From positions 248,001 through 312,000 of the forward strand of contig NZ_CP048711.1 in NCBI RefSeq assembly GCF_010669285.1: a stretch of DNA of 64,000 nt. Direction: 5' to 3'. Positions 42,581 through 53,265 of this stretch are shown one piece after another. Origin of the DNA: Kineobactrum salinum (GTDB lineage: Bacteria > Pseudomonadota > Gammaproteobacteria > Pseudomonadales > Halieaceae). A model generated the notes under the pieces. It did no database searches. It was not told where the DNA came from and worked only from the letters and a program-made list of their open reading frames with translations. A program made the translations under genes and the position numbers. Each line of letters starts with the position of its first letter. Within the stretch, counting starts at the first letter, position 1.

Positions 42581-43277
42581 GCGATTCAGCGCGCAGCGCA
42601 ATCCTGGACAGGATCCGGCAGGCGGGCAGCAGCGCCTCGCCGGAGCGGATCGCCAAGGAGCTGGAAAGCTTCGGCAGCGCGGCGGCGGCACGCCCGCCCT
42701 CGACTGACCCTGCACGGCATTTCTGGCCAATGTGCTGCTTAACAGCGGCACTGTGGACTGCGCCGACAATCGCAATGACGCGGTGCAGTTGATCGGGCGC
42801 TACCTGTACCGGCGCTTTCGGACTCACAAGCTGGTGGCCGGCAACGATCCCCGGCTGGCGGCAATGCCCTGGCGGGAGGCCGGCGTATTGCCACGATTCG
42901 GCACTGCGGAAAACAGTGACTCGGCGGCGCTCAGTTACGCCCGGGTGGCGGTCGCCGAGACCGGCGCCATTGTCACCTACACCGGCCGCTCCAATTCTGC
43001 CCGCAATACCCTGCTGCCGGAAGACCACCTGGTGCTGGTCAACCGCGAAGATCTGGTCGTGAGTCTGGAAGCTGCCTGGCAACGCATACGGGAAGACATC
43101 CGCGACCACGGCCGACCGCGCGGCATCCAGTTTATCGCCGGCCCATCGAGCACTGCGGATGTAGAAGGGAAACTGGTGATGGGCGCCCATGGTCCGCGCC
43201 ACTGGCACGTTATCCTGGTGGGTGAAATTCCGGCCGGGGCCCTGGAAGAGGCGCATGCATTGGTCGCCAAACCCTAG
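42577..43277 (+). CDS. lutC: LutC subunit of the L-lactate dehydrogenase complex, with one apparent frameshift
   Basis: LutC is a LUD-domain protein of the lactate oxidation complex. The frame starts at ATG 42577 (overlap with lutB) and reads SARSAILDRIRQAG. It breaks around 42690-42725, where FLANVLLNSGTVDCADNRND begins in the next phase. The rest is family-like: AAMPWREAGVLPRFG, AVAETGAIVTYTGRSNSARN, FIAGPSSTADVEGKLVMGAH and GPRHWHVILVG at the end. The restored length is about 233 residues. The exact indel position is less clear than in other genes here. Confidence 0.85.
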
Positions 43278-43345
43278 TACTCCGCCAAGACGGAGGGTAC
43301 TTACTTAACCCTCGTCGGGTTGGTCGTTCTTAATACAGAGCGGTG

Positions 43346-43459
43346 GCGGCACGAAGCGGGAACGCCCTTGCAGGACACGCTGTGAATACATCCCTGTACG
43401 CTCGGCGTCGGCATCCATGCCTCCGACGGTCCTGCAAGGGCGTTCCCGCTTCCTGCCTT
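43346..43459 (-). repeat. Palindromic element copy R1
   Basis: The arms 43353-43376 and 43429-43452 are perfect 24-bp inverted repeats, extendable to 31 bp with three mismatches, around a 52-bp core (43377-43428). The core, read on the minus strand, carries CATGGATG, CGAGC and CAGCGT at the same places as copies R3 and R4. The arm sequence is unique to this copy. A hairpin within the core has a 3-nt bulge here. Confidence 0.85.
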
Positions 43460-43523
43460 CGATTCCGGTACCGCACTTCGTTCCTGAATCCGTTCAGCAA
43501 GACCGACTAAAGCAAATGCCACT

Positions 43524-43775
43524 CTCCTTCAAGACGACGGGTACTTACTTTACTTACGCTGGTGGCAGGTCAGCGTCCTGGGAGGGTGCTTTCGAGACCG
43601 TTTGCAGCATGGATGCCCAAAGCACTCGCTGCGCTCGCGGGGCAGGCTCTGCTGCAACCGAGCCCCCATGGATGGGTTCACGGCGTGTCTCGAAAGCACC
43701 CTCCCAGGACGTTGACCGGGCTACGAAGTCCCAAAAGCCCTAATAAATAAAGTAAGTGCCCTTCGTCTTGAAGGA
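43524..43775. repeat. Segment with 32-bp imperfect terminal inverted repeats enclosing palindromic copy R2
   Basis: The left end, starting CTCCTTCAAGACGACGGG at 43524, is inverted at the right end (43745-43775, CTTCGTCTTGAAGGAG), with about three mismatches over 32 bp. A third, direct-orientation copy of the end motif (CTCCGCCAAGACGGAGGG) starts at 43280, just after lutC. The arrangement resembles a small non-autonomous element (MITE-like). No coding capacity is seen. Confidence 0.55.
43568..43717 (+). repeat. Palindromic element copy R2, with an enlarged core
   Basis: Arms of 31 bp (43568-43598 and 43687-43717) match with one mismatch, and 24 bp are perfect. The core is 88 bp instead of 52 because about 36 bp are inserted in the inner hairpin after CATGGATGC. 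The rest of the core (CCATGGATGGGTTCACGGCG) is nearly identical to R3. Its orientation is opposite to R1. Confidence 0.85.
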
Positions 43776-43795
43776 GTGCTTACAGAACAGTGGCA

Positions 43796-46453
43796 TCAAC
43801 CGGTATTGCGCATTCCGGCTGCAATACCCGCGATTGTCACCATGATCGCCTGTTCGAGCAGGGGCTGGGGCTGGGCACGCTGGCGTTGCAACAGCTCCGC
43901 CTGCAGCACGTTCAGCGGGTCAGTGTAGATATTGCGCAGCTGGATGGACTCGCGTATCCACGGAGAGTCCGCCAGCAGGGTCTCGCTGCCGCTGATTTCC
44001 AGCACCGTGTCGACATCCTGCTGCAGCTGGCTGCGCAGGGTCACGCCCAAGTGCTGTAGCGGCGGCGGCACCAGGCATTCGTCGTAATGCGCCGACAAGC
44101 CCACATCGGCCTTGGCATAGACCATCTCCAGCATCGACAGGCGGGTGGCGAAAAAGGGCCAGGCAGCGGCCATTTCCCTCAGCAGCGCCGCATCGCCGCG
44201 CTCCAGCGCACCCCGCAACGCCCCGCCTGCACCCAGCCAGGCCGGCAGCATCAGCCGGTTCTGGGACCAGGCGAAAATCCACGGGATGGCCCGCAGGCTT
44301 TCGATCCCGCCGCCGTTGCGCCGGCGCGCGGGTCTGGAGCCCAACGGCAGCCCGGCCAACTCCTGCTCCGGGGTGGCGTGGCGGAAGTACTCGATAAAGT
44401 CCGGCTCTTCCCGGATTATCTGGCGATAGGCGGCGCAGGACTCCTGCGACAGGGTCTCCATCAGCTCCCGCCACGCGGTCTGCGGCGCCGGCGGCGTGAG
44501 CAGGTTGGCGCGGCAGATGGCGCTGGTATACAGCGCCAGCGTTTTTACCGCCAGCGAGGTCCAGCCCAGTTTGGCGCGGATCATCTCGCCCTGCTCGGTC
44601 ACCCGCAGTCCCTGTTCCAGGGAGCGGGGCGGTTGCGATAACAGCGCTGCCTGCGCCGGTGCGCCTCCGCGGCCTATGGTGCCGCCACGACCGTGGAACA
44701 AGGTCAGTTTGACATCGTGCTGCTGACACACCGCCAGCAGTTCCTCCTGGGCCCGGTACTGGGCCCAGGAGGCCGCCAGTACGCCCGCATCCTTGGCGGA
44801 ATCGGAATAACCGATCATCACCATCATGCGGCCGCCGATACGGCCGCGAAACCAGGGATCGGCCAGCAGCGAAGCCAGTACCTCGCGGGCCCGTGACAGA
44901 TCGTCGAGGGTTTCAAACAACGGCGCCACCGGCAGCTCGAAGGGACAGCCCGCCTCCCGCAACAACAGGTGCACGGCCAGTACATCGGAGGCCTGCCGCG
45001 CCATGGAGATGACATAGGCACCCAGCGCGTCGCGGGGCTGGCGTGCGATTACCGCGAAGGTGGCCAGCACTTCGGCAACCTCTGCCGAAGGCTCCCAGCG
45101 GGGCGGGATCAGGGGTCGCCGGCCGCTGAGTTCCCGGCTCAGAAAGGCGCACCGGGTCGCTTCATCCCAGCCAGCGTAATCGCCCAGTCCGAGGTAGGTT
45201 GTCAGTTCCGCCAGTGCGGCAGTGTGACGGGCGCTGTCCTGGCGGACATCGTGGCGCACCAGATGGACACCGAAGCAGCGCACCCGCCGCAGCAGGTCAA
45301 GCAGCGCGCCATCGGCAATCTCCTGCATGCCGCAATCGCGCATCGACTGATAGCATAGCTGCAATGTGTCCCACAGATCCGCTTCCTGCAACAGCGCCCG
45401 CTCTGGCGGTGCGCCGCTGTCCAGCACTTCTTCTATCAGCTGCAGATCGCCCCGCAACTGCTCCCGGAGCGTGCGCAGCACTGCCCGGTAGGGTTCGTGA
45501 GAACTGCCGGCCACAGCGCGTAATTGGTCGTTGCAGACTGTCATCGACAGCTCTTCGACCAGCCGGTTGACATCCTGCAGATACAGCTGGGTGGCCTGCC
45601 AGCGACTCAGCCACAGCACCTCGGCCGTGACGGTGGCGGTCACATTGGGATTGCCGTCGCGGTCGCTGCCCATCCAGGAGGCGAACCGCACTGGCGCCGC
45701 GTCCAGGGGCAGGCGTTCACCACAGGTTTCGAACAGGGCCGTATCCAGCCGCCGCAGGAATTCGGGCACCGCCCGCCACAGCGAGTCCTCCACCACCGCA
45801 AAGCCCCACTTCGCCTCATCCACCGGCGACGGGCGCTCGCTGCGAAAGTCATCGCCGTACCATATCTGGGCAATCAATTCGCGCAGCCGGCTCTGCAGTT
45901 GCTCCTGCTCGCGTTCGGTAAGCCCCTGCAATTCCAGTTGGGACAGGCAGCGGCCTATCTCGGTATGCTTGTGGATAAGCGTGCGCCGCATGATCTCGGT
46001 GGGGTGCGCGGTCAGCACCAGTTCGATGCTGAGTGCGTTGACGGAGGCGACCACCGCTTCGCGCGATACCCCCTCTCGCAACAAGTCATTCAAATTGCCC
46101 AGCAGATTGCGGGAAGCCGAGAACAACGGATCCATCTGGCGCGAGACCGTGTTGTGCTGGTCAGCGATATTGGCCAGGTTCAGGAACTGGCTGAAGGCGC
46201 GCGCCACCGGTACCAGCTGGACACTGTCCAGCGTCCGCAGGACCTCCAGCAGTTCATCATGGGCACTGCCATCGCTGGCGCTGTCACTGCCGGCGCGGGC
46301 GGATTTGGACAGCCGGCGGATTTTTTCCACCAACTCCAGGAAGGCTTCGCCGTCCGCCGCCGCAATGGTCTCTCCCAGCAACCGTCCCAGAAAACTGACG
46401 TTGCTGCGCAGCTGGCTGTAGACCTCGCGTTCCTCTCCGTTGACCGTATCCAC
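43796..46453 (-). CDS. ppc: Phosphoenolpyruvate carboxylase
   Basis: PEP carboxylase forms oxaloacetate from PEP and bicarbonate to refill the TCA cycle. From GTG 46453, one base after the gapA stop, it is 885 residues (883 in E. coli). Catalytic segments are [17 protein letters not shown] with the key histidine, [34 protein letters not shown] and the C-terminal GMRNTG needed for activity. Twenty-two further codons upstream are open but lie inside gapA. Its place behind GAPDH suggests co-expression with the lower Entner-Doudoroff route. Confidence 0.95.
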   Translation of the reverse strand: MDTVNGEEREVYSQLRSNVSFLGRLLGETIAAADGEAFLELVEKIRRLSKSARAGSDSASDGSAHDELLEVLRTLDSVQLVPVARAFSQFLNLANIADQHNTVSRQMDPLFSASRNLLGNLNDLLREGVSREAVVASVNALSIELVLTAHPTEIMRRTLIHKHTEIGRCLSQLELQGLTEREQEQLQSRLRELIAQIWYGDDFRSERPSPVDEAKWGFAVVEDSLWRAVPEFLRRLDTALFETCGERLPLDAAPVRFASWMGSDRDGNPNVTATVTAEVLWLSRWQATQLYLQDVNRLVEELSMTVCNDQLRAVAGSSHEPYRAVLRTLREQLRGDLQLIEEVLDSGAPPERALLQEADLWDTLQLCYQSMRDCGMQEIADGALLDLLRRVRCFGVHLVRHDVRQDSARHTAALAELTTYLGLGDYAGWDEATRCAFLSRELSGRRPLIPPRWEPSAEVAEVLATFAVIARQPRDALGAYVISMARQASDVLAVHLLLREAGCPFELPVAPLFETLDDLSRAREVLASLLADPWFRGRIGGRMMVMIGYSDSAKDAGVLAASWAQYRAQEELLAVCQQHDVKLTLFHGRGGTIGRGGAPAQAALLSQPPRSLEQGLRVTEQGEMIRAKLGWTSLAVKTLALYTSAICRANLLTPPAPQTAWRELMETLSQESCAAYRQIIREEPDFIEYFRHATPEQELAGLPLGSRPARRRNGGGIESLRAIPWIFAWSQNRLMLPAWLGAGGALRGALERGDAALLREMAAAWPFFATRLSMLEMVYAKADVGLSAHYDECLVPPPLQHLGVTLRSQLQQDVDTVLEISGSETLLADSPWIRESIQLRNIYTDPLNVLQAELLQRQRAQPQPLLEQAIMVTIAGIAAGMRNTG

Positions 46454-46454
46454 G

Positions 46455-47453
46455 CTACCACTGGCCCAGGCGGGTGAGCAGGTCACAGACCCGGCTGGAA
46501 TAGCCCCACTCGTTGTCATACCAGTTCAGCACCCGCAAATAGCGGTCATTGATGACCGCGGTAAAGCCGGAATCGTAGATCGAGGAATGGGGATTGCCGA
46601 TGATATCCGATGACACAATAGGCTGGTCGCTGAACTGCAGAATGTCCTTTAGCACGGGCGAAGTGGCCGCCTCCCGCACCGCGCTGTGCACCTCCTCCAC
46701 GGTGACGTTCCGGGACAGCTTGACGAACAGGTCCACCACCGAGCCGTCTGACACCGGTACCCGCGCCGCGATACCGTGCAACTTGCCCTGCAACTGCGGC
46801 AGGACCTCGCCGACCGCCTTGGCGGCACCGGTGGAGGTGGGAATGATATTCTCGGCGGCGGCACGGCTGCGGCGCCAGTCCGAATGCGGTACGTCGGCCA
46901 GGCGCTGGTCATTGGTGTAGGCATGGACGGTATTTATCACGCCCTCCTCGATACCGAAGGCCCGATCCAGCACACTGGCCATCGGCGCCAGGCAATTGGT
47001 GGTACAGCTGGCGTTGGAGATAATCCGGTGCTCCTGGGTGAGACCGTCATCATTGACCCCCAGCACGACGGTGTAGTCGATCGCATCGGCGGCCGGCACC
47101 GTCAGCACCACCCGTCCAGCGCCCGCTGCGAGATGCTGCTCCAACTGGGCGCGTTTGCGGAATACGCCGGTGGATTCCACCACCGCGTCGATTCCCATCT
47201 CGCCCCAGGGCAGAGCCGCTGGATCGCGCTCGCTGAGCAGCCGGACCCGTCCCTTGGCGGTCACGAACTCATCGCCCTCCAGCTTCAACGCCTTGCCGAA
47301 TGGCCCCATCACCGTGTCATAGTCCAACAGGTAGCGCAGTACCTCGTGATCAAACAGGTCATTGATGGCGACCACCTCCACCCCCGGGACATTTTCCAGG
47401 ATGCGAAATACTGAACGGCCGATGCGCCCGAATCCGTTGATTGCAACTCTCAT
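46455..47453 (-). CDS. gapA: Glyceraldehyde-3-phosphate dehydrogenase
   Basis: This 332-residue GAPDH oxidises glyceraldehyde 3-phosphate to 1,3-bisphosphoglycerate. It has the NAD-binding start [16 protein letters not shown], the catalytic [12 protein letters not shown] with the active cysteine, HAYTNDQRL with the catalytic histidine, [20 protein letters not shown] and the C-terminal [12 protein letters not shown]. All residues are intact. The ATG overlaps the stop of the GAPDH-like gene by one base (TAATG). It is probably transcribed with eda upstream and ppc downstream. Confidence 0.95.
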   Translation of the reverse strand: MRVAINGFGRIGRSVFRILENVPGVEVVAINDLFDHEVLRYLLDYDTVMGPFGKALKLEGDEFVTAKGRVRLLSERDPAALPWGEMGIDAVVESTGVFRKRAQLEQHLAAGAGRVVLTVPAADAIDYTVVLGVNDDGLTQEHRIISNASCTTNCLAPMASVLDRAFGIEEGVINTVHAYTNDQRLADVPHSDWRRSRAAAENIIPTSTGAAKAVGEVLPQLQGKLHGIAARVPVSDGSVVDLFVKLSRNVTVEEVHSAVREAATSPVLKDILQFSDQPIVSSDIIGNPHSSIYDSGFTAVINDRYLRVLNWYDNEWGYSSRVCDLLTRLGQW

Positions 47454-48475
47454 TACGCTGCCTCCCGTTGCCGGTCCAGTTCTCGATACAGACGCACCAC
47501 GTCCAGCAGCCTGGCCGCATGGCCAAGGTTCTCATACCAGCCGAGAGTCTTGATGGTGTTGTTGCCGGCCTTGATGGTGCCCTTGATATCAAACAGCAGG
47601 GAATGGGCATTACCGATTACATCCGAGGACACAATCGGATCCTCGGATACCGCCACCACCCCCGGGTAGGTCGGCGCATGCCTGCGCATCGCTTCGTTGA
47701 TGTCATCCGGGGTGACCGCGCTGTCGGCGACAACCAGGTTGACATCCAGCAGGCAGCCCTCGTGAATGGGCACGTTGAGGGCGGAGGTAACCACCTTGCC
47801 GTCGAACTGCGGCAGCACCCGTCCCAGCCACATGCCGGCCTCGTGGGTATTGGGGATGATATTGCGGGCTGCCGAGCGACTGCGCCGGAAGTCGCTGCCG
47901 GCGTAGTCCTGCAGGGCCTGGTCGGAAGTGTAGGCGTGGATTGAGGTCATCGCGGCGCATTCGATATCGAACTCACTGCCCAGAATATGCAGCAACAGGC
48001 ACAACGCCGTGGTGGTGGCGGAGCCGGCGGAGATCATGCGATCAGCCACCTGGGCGTGATCGTGATTGATGCCCGGTATCACTATCCGGTCGATGTGATC
48101 CAGCGGCAGGGTTCGCAACAACAGCCTGGGAGCGCCATTGCCCAGGTGATCCTCCATGTATCTGCGTTCGCGGTATTTGCCGGTGGAATCGATAACCGCG
48201 TCGACACCGAAGATGTCCCACGGCATTTCCGCCGGCTGGTCGATACGCATCAAGCGGGCACGGAAACGGGGATTGACCAGGAAATTGCCTTCCAGCCGGT
48301 GGCGTTCGGGCTCATTCACTTCCGAGCCGAGCAGGTAGTGCAGGATCTCGGGCGCGCCAATATCCGCGATGGCCACCACTTCGACATCCTCGCTGCGCGA
48401 TGCCAGCTCGTAGATCTGCCGGCCGGTCTGGCCGAAGCCCATAATACCCAGCCTGACGGGCTGCTGTTGTGACAT
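47453..48475 (-). CDS. GAPDH-like protein lacking the catalytic cysteine
   Basis: This 340-residue homologue of GAPDH has an intact Rossmann start (RLGIMGFGQTGRQIYELASR), family segments VDAVIDSTGKYRERRYMEDH, HAYTSDQALQDYAGSDFRRS and a C-terminal WYENLGHAARLLDVV. At the active site [12 protein letters not shown] is replaced by SAGSATTTALCLL, so the nucleophilic cysteine is alanine. The second cysteine of the motif is displaced. It cannot use the normal thioester chemistry. It may be a regulatory or scaffold partner of GapA, or may have another activity. The tight linkage to gapA (1-base overlap) argues for a joint role. Confidence 0.85.
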   Translation of the reverse strand: MSQQQPVRLGIMGFGQTGRQIYELASRSEDVEVVAIADIGAPEILHYLLGSEVNEPERHRLEGNFLVNPRFRARLMRIDQPAEMPWDIFGVDAVIDSTGKYRERRYMEDHLGNGAPRLLLRTLPLDHIDRIVIPGINHDHAQVADRMISAGSATTTALCLLLHILGSEFDIECAAMTSIHAYTSDQALQDYAGSDFRRSRSAARNIIPNTHEAGMWLGRVLPQFDGKVVTSALNVPIHEGCLLDVNLVVADSAVTPDDINEAMRRHAPTYPGVVAVSEDPIVSSDVIGNAHSLLFDIKGTIKAGNNTIKTLGWYENLGHAARLLDVVRLYRELDRQREAA

Positions 48476-48582
48476 CTGTGTACTCCTTCGCTTGCCTTGG
48501 ATTAAAGCGGCCGGTGAATCTGCCCGTCAGCTCAAAAGAGGAATGACATGACCTGGAGCCTGCTCACACTATTACCATGGCC

Positions 48583-49200
48583 CTAGGATTCGCGCATTGC
48601 CTGGGATGCGAGATAGGCGATCTCGTCCCAGCGTTCGGCCTCTATCAGCGCCCTGTCGACCATCCAGGAGCCGCCACAGCACAAGACATTGGGCAGCGCC
48701 AGGAAGGCGCGAAAATTGTCGGCATCCAGCCCTCCAGTGGGACAAAAACCCACCGCAGGGAAAGGCCCCGCGAGCGATTTCAGCAAGGCCATGCCGCCGG
48801 CTGTCGCCGCCGGAAACAGCTTGAAGCAGTCAAAGCCCTGCTCCAGCCCCGCCATCACTTCGGATGCAGTCGCAACGCCGGGCACCAACGGCGCCCCCGC
48901 CTCCCGTGCGGCCCTCAACAACGCCGGCGTGGCTCCCGGACTGAGCAGCAGCTCGGCGCCCGCTGCCAGCGCCTGCTCAAGCTGTTCCGGAGTCAACACA
49001 GTGCCCGCAGCCAGACGCAGCTCCGGCAGTTCGCTGCGGATTGCACGAATGCAATCCAGCGCGGACTCCGCGCGCAGGGTAATCTCCAGCGCGGGCATGC
49101 CCGCTGCCGCCAGGGTGCGGACCAGATGCAGGGTAGTGTCCACCTCACCCGGGGTAATTACCGGCAACACCCGGCTTGTACGCAACCAGTTGCGGATCAT
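48583..49200 (-). CDS. eda: KDPG aldolase (2-keto-3-deoxy-6-phosphogluconate aldolase)
   Basis: Eda splits KDPG to pyruvate and glyceraldehyde 3-phosphate in the Entner-Doudoroff pathway. From ATG 49200 the protein is 205 residues. It has the catalytic Glu in MPALEITLRAESA, AAGTVLTPEQLEQALAAGAE, SPGATPALL and the Schiff-base lysine in FDCFKLFPAATAGG. GFCPTGGLD closes the phosphate site. Seven upstream codons are open but less likely. The glyceraldehyde phosphate it makes is the substrate of the GAPDH encoded downstream. The 107 bp to the GAPDH-like gene hold nothing recognisable. Confidence 0.93.
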   Translation of the reverse strand: MIRNWLRTSRVLPVITPGEVDTTLHLVRTLAAAGMPALEITLRAESALDCIRAIRSELPELRLAAGTVLTPEQLEQALAAGAELLLSPGATPALLRAAREAGAPLVPGVATASEVMAGLEQGFDCFKLFPAATAGGMALLKSLAGPFPAVGFCPTGGLDADNFRAFLALPNVLCCGGSWMVDRALIEAERWDEIAYLASQAMRES

Positions 49201-49562
49201 GTGGCGACTCCTGTTACACACGTATCAGATCCTCGATGGCCGGTCTGTGCTGTATGCCACAACGCATTGTCAGAATGCACGCAGACCAGCTCTCACTGTC
49301 ATATTGCCAACAACATGCGGGACGGAAATTATTCAGGATTAATGATATAGAGGCGGCCGGCAGCTGTGAATACCACTCTACCACAATAGAGGCCGGGACA
49401 GCGCCGGCGGCACGGCTGGCTGATGTCAGCTTGCCGCTCCCGGCACGGTTCGCGGCTATTCCCGCCCCGCCTTTTTGGGCAGACAGCGGTTTGTCGCGTC
49501 AGGCAAAGCGTGTAATCTTGGCGCTGCAAAAATTTTGGCCCAGACCCACCGGATTAGACCTG
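49201..49562. other. Intergenic region between divergent eda and MFS genes
   Basis: No gene is supported here. TTGCCA (49304-49309) followed 17 bp later by AATTAT is a weak rightward promoter candidate. The region must hold the eda and MFS promoters. I found no clear HexR- or other operator palindrome. Confidence 0.3.
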
Positions 49563-50889
49563 ATGAGAACGCTGCTTACACTCACTTCGCTGCTGCTATC
49601 CACCTGTCTGCTGCTGATAGGCCAGGGCATGCAGCTCACGCTCACACCACTGCGTGCAAGCAGCAACGGCATGTCGGATTTCCTCATCGGGGTCAGCGCT
49701 TCGTGTTATTTCATTGGCTTCGTCGCCGGCTCCATGCTGATCCCCAAAATCATCGCCAAGGTGGGTCACATCCGCAGCTTCGGCGTCCTGGCAGCGGTAA
49801 TGATCAGCGCCATACTCTCGCTGGAGATGCTCGATGGCTGGTTGCCCTGGATGCTGCTGCGGTTTCTCACCGGCGCCATGATCTGTGGCCTCTACACCGT
49901 GATCGAAAGCTGGCTCAACGACCAGACCCGGCCCGAGTCCCGGGGCCAGGTACTGGCCATCTACACCTTCATCATCCTCGCCTCGATGGCGCTGGGACAG
50001 GTTCTGATCAATATCGGCCCGGCCGACAGTTCTACGCCTTTCACGCTGGCGGCGCTCTTCATGGCGCTGGCGATTGTGCCGGTGGGTCTTACCAGCCGGC
50101 TGGCCCGGCCCGATCGAGTCCACCCGGATACGCTTCAACCTCCTCTACAGGCGCTCGCCAGCAGCCTTCGCCGGAACCCTGCTTTCAGGTCTGGTGGTCG
50201 GCAGCTTCTGGGCGCTGGGGGCCGTCTTCGCCCGCCGCTACGGCCAGAGCGTGACCGATGTGACCTGGTTTATGACTGCCGGCATTGCCGGCGGAGCCCT
50301 GTTTCAGTATCCGATAGGCTGGCTCTCGGATCACGTCGACAGACGCCATGTGCTGCTGGCGCTGAGCCTGCTGGCTGTGGTGACATCGGCGGCCGTGGCA
50401 CTGACAGTGAGAACGGAGCTGCACCTGCTGACCGTATTTCTGTTCGGGGCGGTAACAATGCCGCTGTATGCCATTTCCTTGGCCACCGCGGCAGACAATT
50501 CCTCGGCCGAGGAATTCGTCGAAATCGGCACCTCGGTATTGATGCTCAACGCGCTGGGCGCGGCCAGCGCGCCCGTCATGCTGGGCCAGTTGATGAGTCT
50601 GTTTGACGCCACTGCACTGTTCTGGGCCTTTGCCGCACTGGGGGCGCTGTTCGCTGTCTACCTGGCGGTTCAAACCCGGGACAGCAATCAGATAGTGGCG
50701 ATAGAAGACCATGTGCCGTTCTCGGCTGCGGCCTCCGAAGCAGCCCCGACCGGCTTTGGGCTCGATCCGCGCGGACCGGAGGACGCCGTGGGCGACCTGC
50801 AGCCGGCCGGTGCGATGGATATCAACGAACCCGCTGCGGAACCTTCACCGGAGTCAGAAGCCGAGCCGCCTGGCCCCGAGCCTCATTAA
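49563..50889 (+). CDS. MFS transporter (YcaD-like), with one apparent frameshift
   Basis: The first frame (from ATG 49563) encodes six membrane helices with the MFS N-terminal half ([80 protein letters not shown]). It breaks at CCC 50109-50111, one C short. The second half continues from [20 protein letters not shown] to six further helices and an acidic Pro/Glu-rich tail. The restored length is about 442 residues. The sequence resembles the YcaD/YfkF group; substrate unknown. It overlaps the convergent helicase gene by 4 nt. Confidence 0.85.
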
Positions 50890-52169
50890 CGGGGAGCGCG
50901 ACTGCCGGACACATTGCCGCGGCCACCGTTGCCGCCACGGCGGCGGCGGGCCGGTTGCTGGCCGCGTGGCGCTCCAGCGCCGCCGCGTCTGGCCGGAGGC
51001 CGGGTCTGCTGGGCCGGACGCCCCTGGGGCACGGCGTGCTCGGGCTCGAAACCATCTATTTCCTCGCGAGGCAGACTTTTGCGGATCAGTTTTTCGATCC
51101 CGTACAGGTAATCCGCCTCATCGGCGCTGACCAGGGAATACGCTATGCCGGCGGCGCCGGCACGCCCGGTACGGCCAATGCGGTGTACATAGTCTTCCGC
51201 CACGTTCGGCAGATCGAAATTCACCACCTGAGGCAATTGTTCGATGTCCAGGCCGCGCGCGGCAATATCCGTGGCCACCAGCGCCTGTATCTTGCCCGAC
51301 TTGAAGTCGCCCAGCGCCTTGGTGCGGGCGTTCTGGCTCTTGTTGCCATGGATCGCCACGGCGCGAATGCCGTCCTTTTCCAGCAACTGGCTGAGTTTGT
51401 TGGCACCGTGCTTGGTACGGGTGAATACCAGCACCTGGTTCCAGGCATTGTCGCGGACCAGATGACTGAGCAGCTCGGGCTTGCGTTTCTTGTCAACAGG
51501 GTAAACCCACTGAGTCACGGTGTCGGCGGTAGCGTTGGGTGTACTGACTTCCACCTTCACCGGATTTTGCATATAGCCCTGGGCCAGTTGCGTGATTTCA
51601 GCGGAAAACGTTGCCGAGAACATCAGCGTCTGGCGCTTCACCGGCAGCAGTTTCACAATGCGGCGGATATCGTGGATGAAGCCCATGTCCAGCATGCGAT
51701 CGGCTTCGTCGAAGACCAGTACCTCCACGTCGCTGAAATCGATGAAGCCCTGACCATGTAGATCCAGCAGGCGCCCGGGCGTTGCCACCAACACATCGAT
51801 GCCGCGGCGCATCAGGGCGATCTGGGGATTGATTTTCACCCCGCCAAATACAACGGCGGAAGTCAGGCCATCGTACTTGCCATAGTCGCGTACACTGCCC
51901 TGGACCTGGGCAGCCAGCTCCCGGGTCGGCGTCAGCACCAGCGCGCGACAGCGATTGGGACGCACGGCCCTGCCGTCGGTCAGACGGTGCAGCAGCGGCA
52001 AAGTGAAAGCGGCAGTCTTGCCAGTACCGGTCTGGGCCGCAGCCATCACATCACGCCCCTCCAGAATCAGCGGAATGGCCTTGGCCTGGATGGGTGAGGG
52101 AGTGGTGTAGCCCTGGTCGGCAATAGCGCGCAACAGGCTGGCAGACAGCCCAAGGTTGTCGAAGCTCAT
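50886..52169 (-). CDS. rhlE: DEAD-box RNA helicase, RhlE-type
   Basis: This 427-residue helicase starts at ATG 52169 ([20 protein letters not shown]). It has the Q motif, Walker [34 protein letters not shown], the SAT motif MFSATFSAE and [13 protein letters not shown]. The C-terminal 40 residues are Arg/Gly-rich, as expected for RNA binding. RhlE helicases act in ribosome assembly and RNA decay at low temperature. Upstream in-frame codons to 52361 lack helicase similarity and are excluded. Confidence 0.93.
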   Translation of the reverse strand: MSFDNLGLSASLLRAIADQGYTTPSPIQAKAIPLILEGRDVMAAAQTGTGKTAAFTLPLLHRLTDGRAVRPNRCRALVLTPTRELAAQVQGSVRDYGKYDGLTSAVVFGGVKINPQIALMRRGIDVLVATPGRLLDLHGQGFIDFSDVEVLVFDEADRMLDMGFIHDIRRIVKLLPVKRQTLMFSATFSAEITQLAQGYMQNPVKVEVSTPNATADTVTQWVYPVDKKRKPELLSHLVRDNAWNQVLVFTRTKHGANKLSQLLEKDGIRAVAIHGNKSQNARTKALGDFKSGKIQALVATDIAARGLDIEQLPQVVNFDLPNVAEDYVHRIGRTGRAGAAGIAYSLVSADEADYLYGIEKLIRKSLPREEIDGFEPEHAVPQGRPAQQTRPPARRGGAGAPRGQQPARRRRGGNGGRGNVSGSRAPR

Positions 52170-52290
52170 AGTCAGCGATCTCGTGGAATAAAGAATTGAT
52201 GCTGACGAGGACGAGCACCGCCAGCAGGTGCGAAGCGGCGCATAGTACGCGAATGCCGCCACATTGCAAGCGGAGTGCGCCGGGACCGGT

Positions 52291-53265
52291 TCAGGCCTCC
52301 GGCGGAAAAGCGGTCTCGGGCACCCGGAACAGCTCCCTGGCCCGGGCGATGCGGCCGGCATGATCAGCCGCGGTGGCGGCGATCTCTGCGGCCTGCGTCA
52401 TACGATGGATCAAACCCTCCTGATTGGCCACCTGAATCGCCAGACCGGGCCGGGCGTTCAGTTCCAGCAACATGGGGCCCCGGTGCCGGTCCAGCACGAT
52501 ATCGGCTCCCAGGTAGCCCAGGCCCGTCATGTCCGCACAACCGGCCGCCAGATCGAGAATGGCGTCCCAGTCCGGCAGCCGCAGCGACGCAAAGCTGGCG
52601 CCGGTATCAGGATGATGCGTGACCAGATGGCCATGCTGGACAGCGGCGATGCTGCGGCCGGTGGCGATATCCAGCCCCACGCCCACGGCCCCCTGGTGCA
52701 GGTTGGCCTTGCCGTCGGAGGCATGGGTGGCGCAGCGCATCATCGCCATTACCGGCACCCCGCGATAGACGATCACCCGAATATCCGGCACGCCTTCATA
52801 GCTGTAAGTGGCCAGTGCCGGATTAAAGTCGATCAGTGCCTCTATCATTGCACAATCGTTGCGCCCGCCCAGGCTGTGCAAGCCCGCCAGGATATTGGAG
52901 GTATGCCGGCGCAGCGCACCGGCATCGACTACCGCGCCGCTGGCCTTGATGAAGTTGTCGCCGTCGCGGTCGACGATCACCAGAATGCCCTTGCCGCCAC
53001 TGCCCTGTACCGGCTTGATGACGAACGCGGTTTTATCGAGCAGGCCTTCCACCATGCGGTCGATCTGGAACTGGTGATCGATGACGCCGTACAGCTCGGG
53101 CACCACGATGCCGCGTTCCAGCGCGGCCTTCTTGGTCTGCAGCTTGTTGTCCACCAGCTGGTAGTTGCGGCGCGGATTGTTTTCCCCGATGAAGGTGATG
53201 TTGCGCCGGTTCATGCCGAGGATGCCCAGCCGGCGCAGCGCGGCGGGAGAAACCAGGCGAATCAT
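52291..53265 (-). CDS. ATP-grasp alpha-L-glutamate ligase-like protein
   Basis: This 324-residue ATP-grasp enzyme is related to RimK. It starts at ATG 53265, overlapping the upstream stop (ATGA). [20 protein letters not shown] is followed by the ATP-grasp signature [17 protein letters not shown] near 105, [20 protein letters not shown], and the metal-binding [16 protein letters not shown] near 280. Such ligases join an amino acid, often glutamate, to a peptide or protein end. It forms a cluster with the UUP1 membrane protein and a retropepsin-like protease, a combination described for predicted peptide-tagging systems. Its substrate is unknown. Confidence 0.9.
   Translation of the reverse strand: MIRLVSPAALRRLGILGMNRRNITFIGENNPRRNYQLVDNKLQTKKAALERGIVVPELYGVIDHQFQIDRMVEGLLDKTAFVIKPVQGSGGKGILVIVDRDGDNFIKASGAVVDAGALRRHTSNILAGLHSLGGRNDCAMIEALIDFNPALATYSYEGVPDIRVIVYRGVPVMAMMRCATHASDGKANLHQGAVGVGLDIATGRSIAAVQHGHLVTHHPDTGASFASLRLPDWDAILDLAAGCADMTGLGYLGADIVLDRHRGPMLLELNARPGLAIQVANQEGLIHRMTQAAEIAATAADHAGRIARARELFRVPETAFPPEA

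Noticed and set aside
43417-43743. Frames within the palindromic repeat region, for example MDAQSTRCARGAGSAATEPP
   Set aside because: They follow the repeat cores and arms; related peptides arise at 59.1 kb from the same core. They are repeat translations, not genes.
43280-43795. CRISPR array at the repeat cluster
   Set aside because: Repeats are inverted and few, spacing is irregular, and there are no cas genes.
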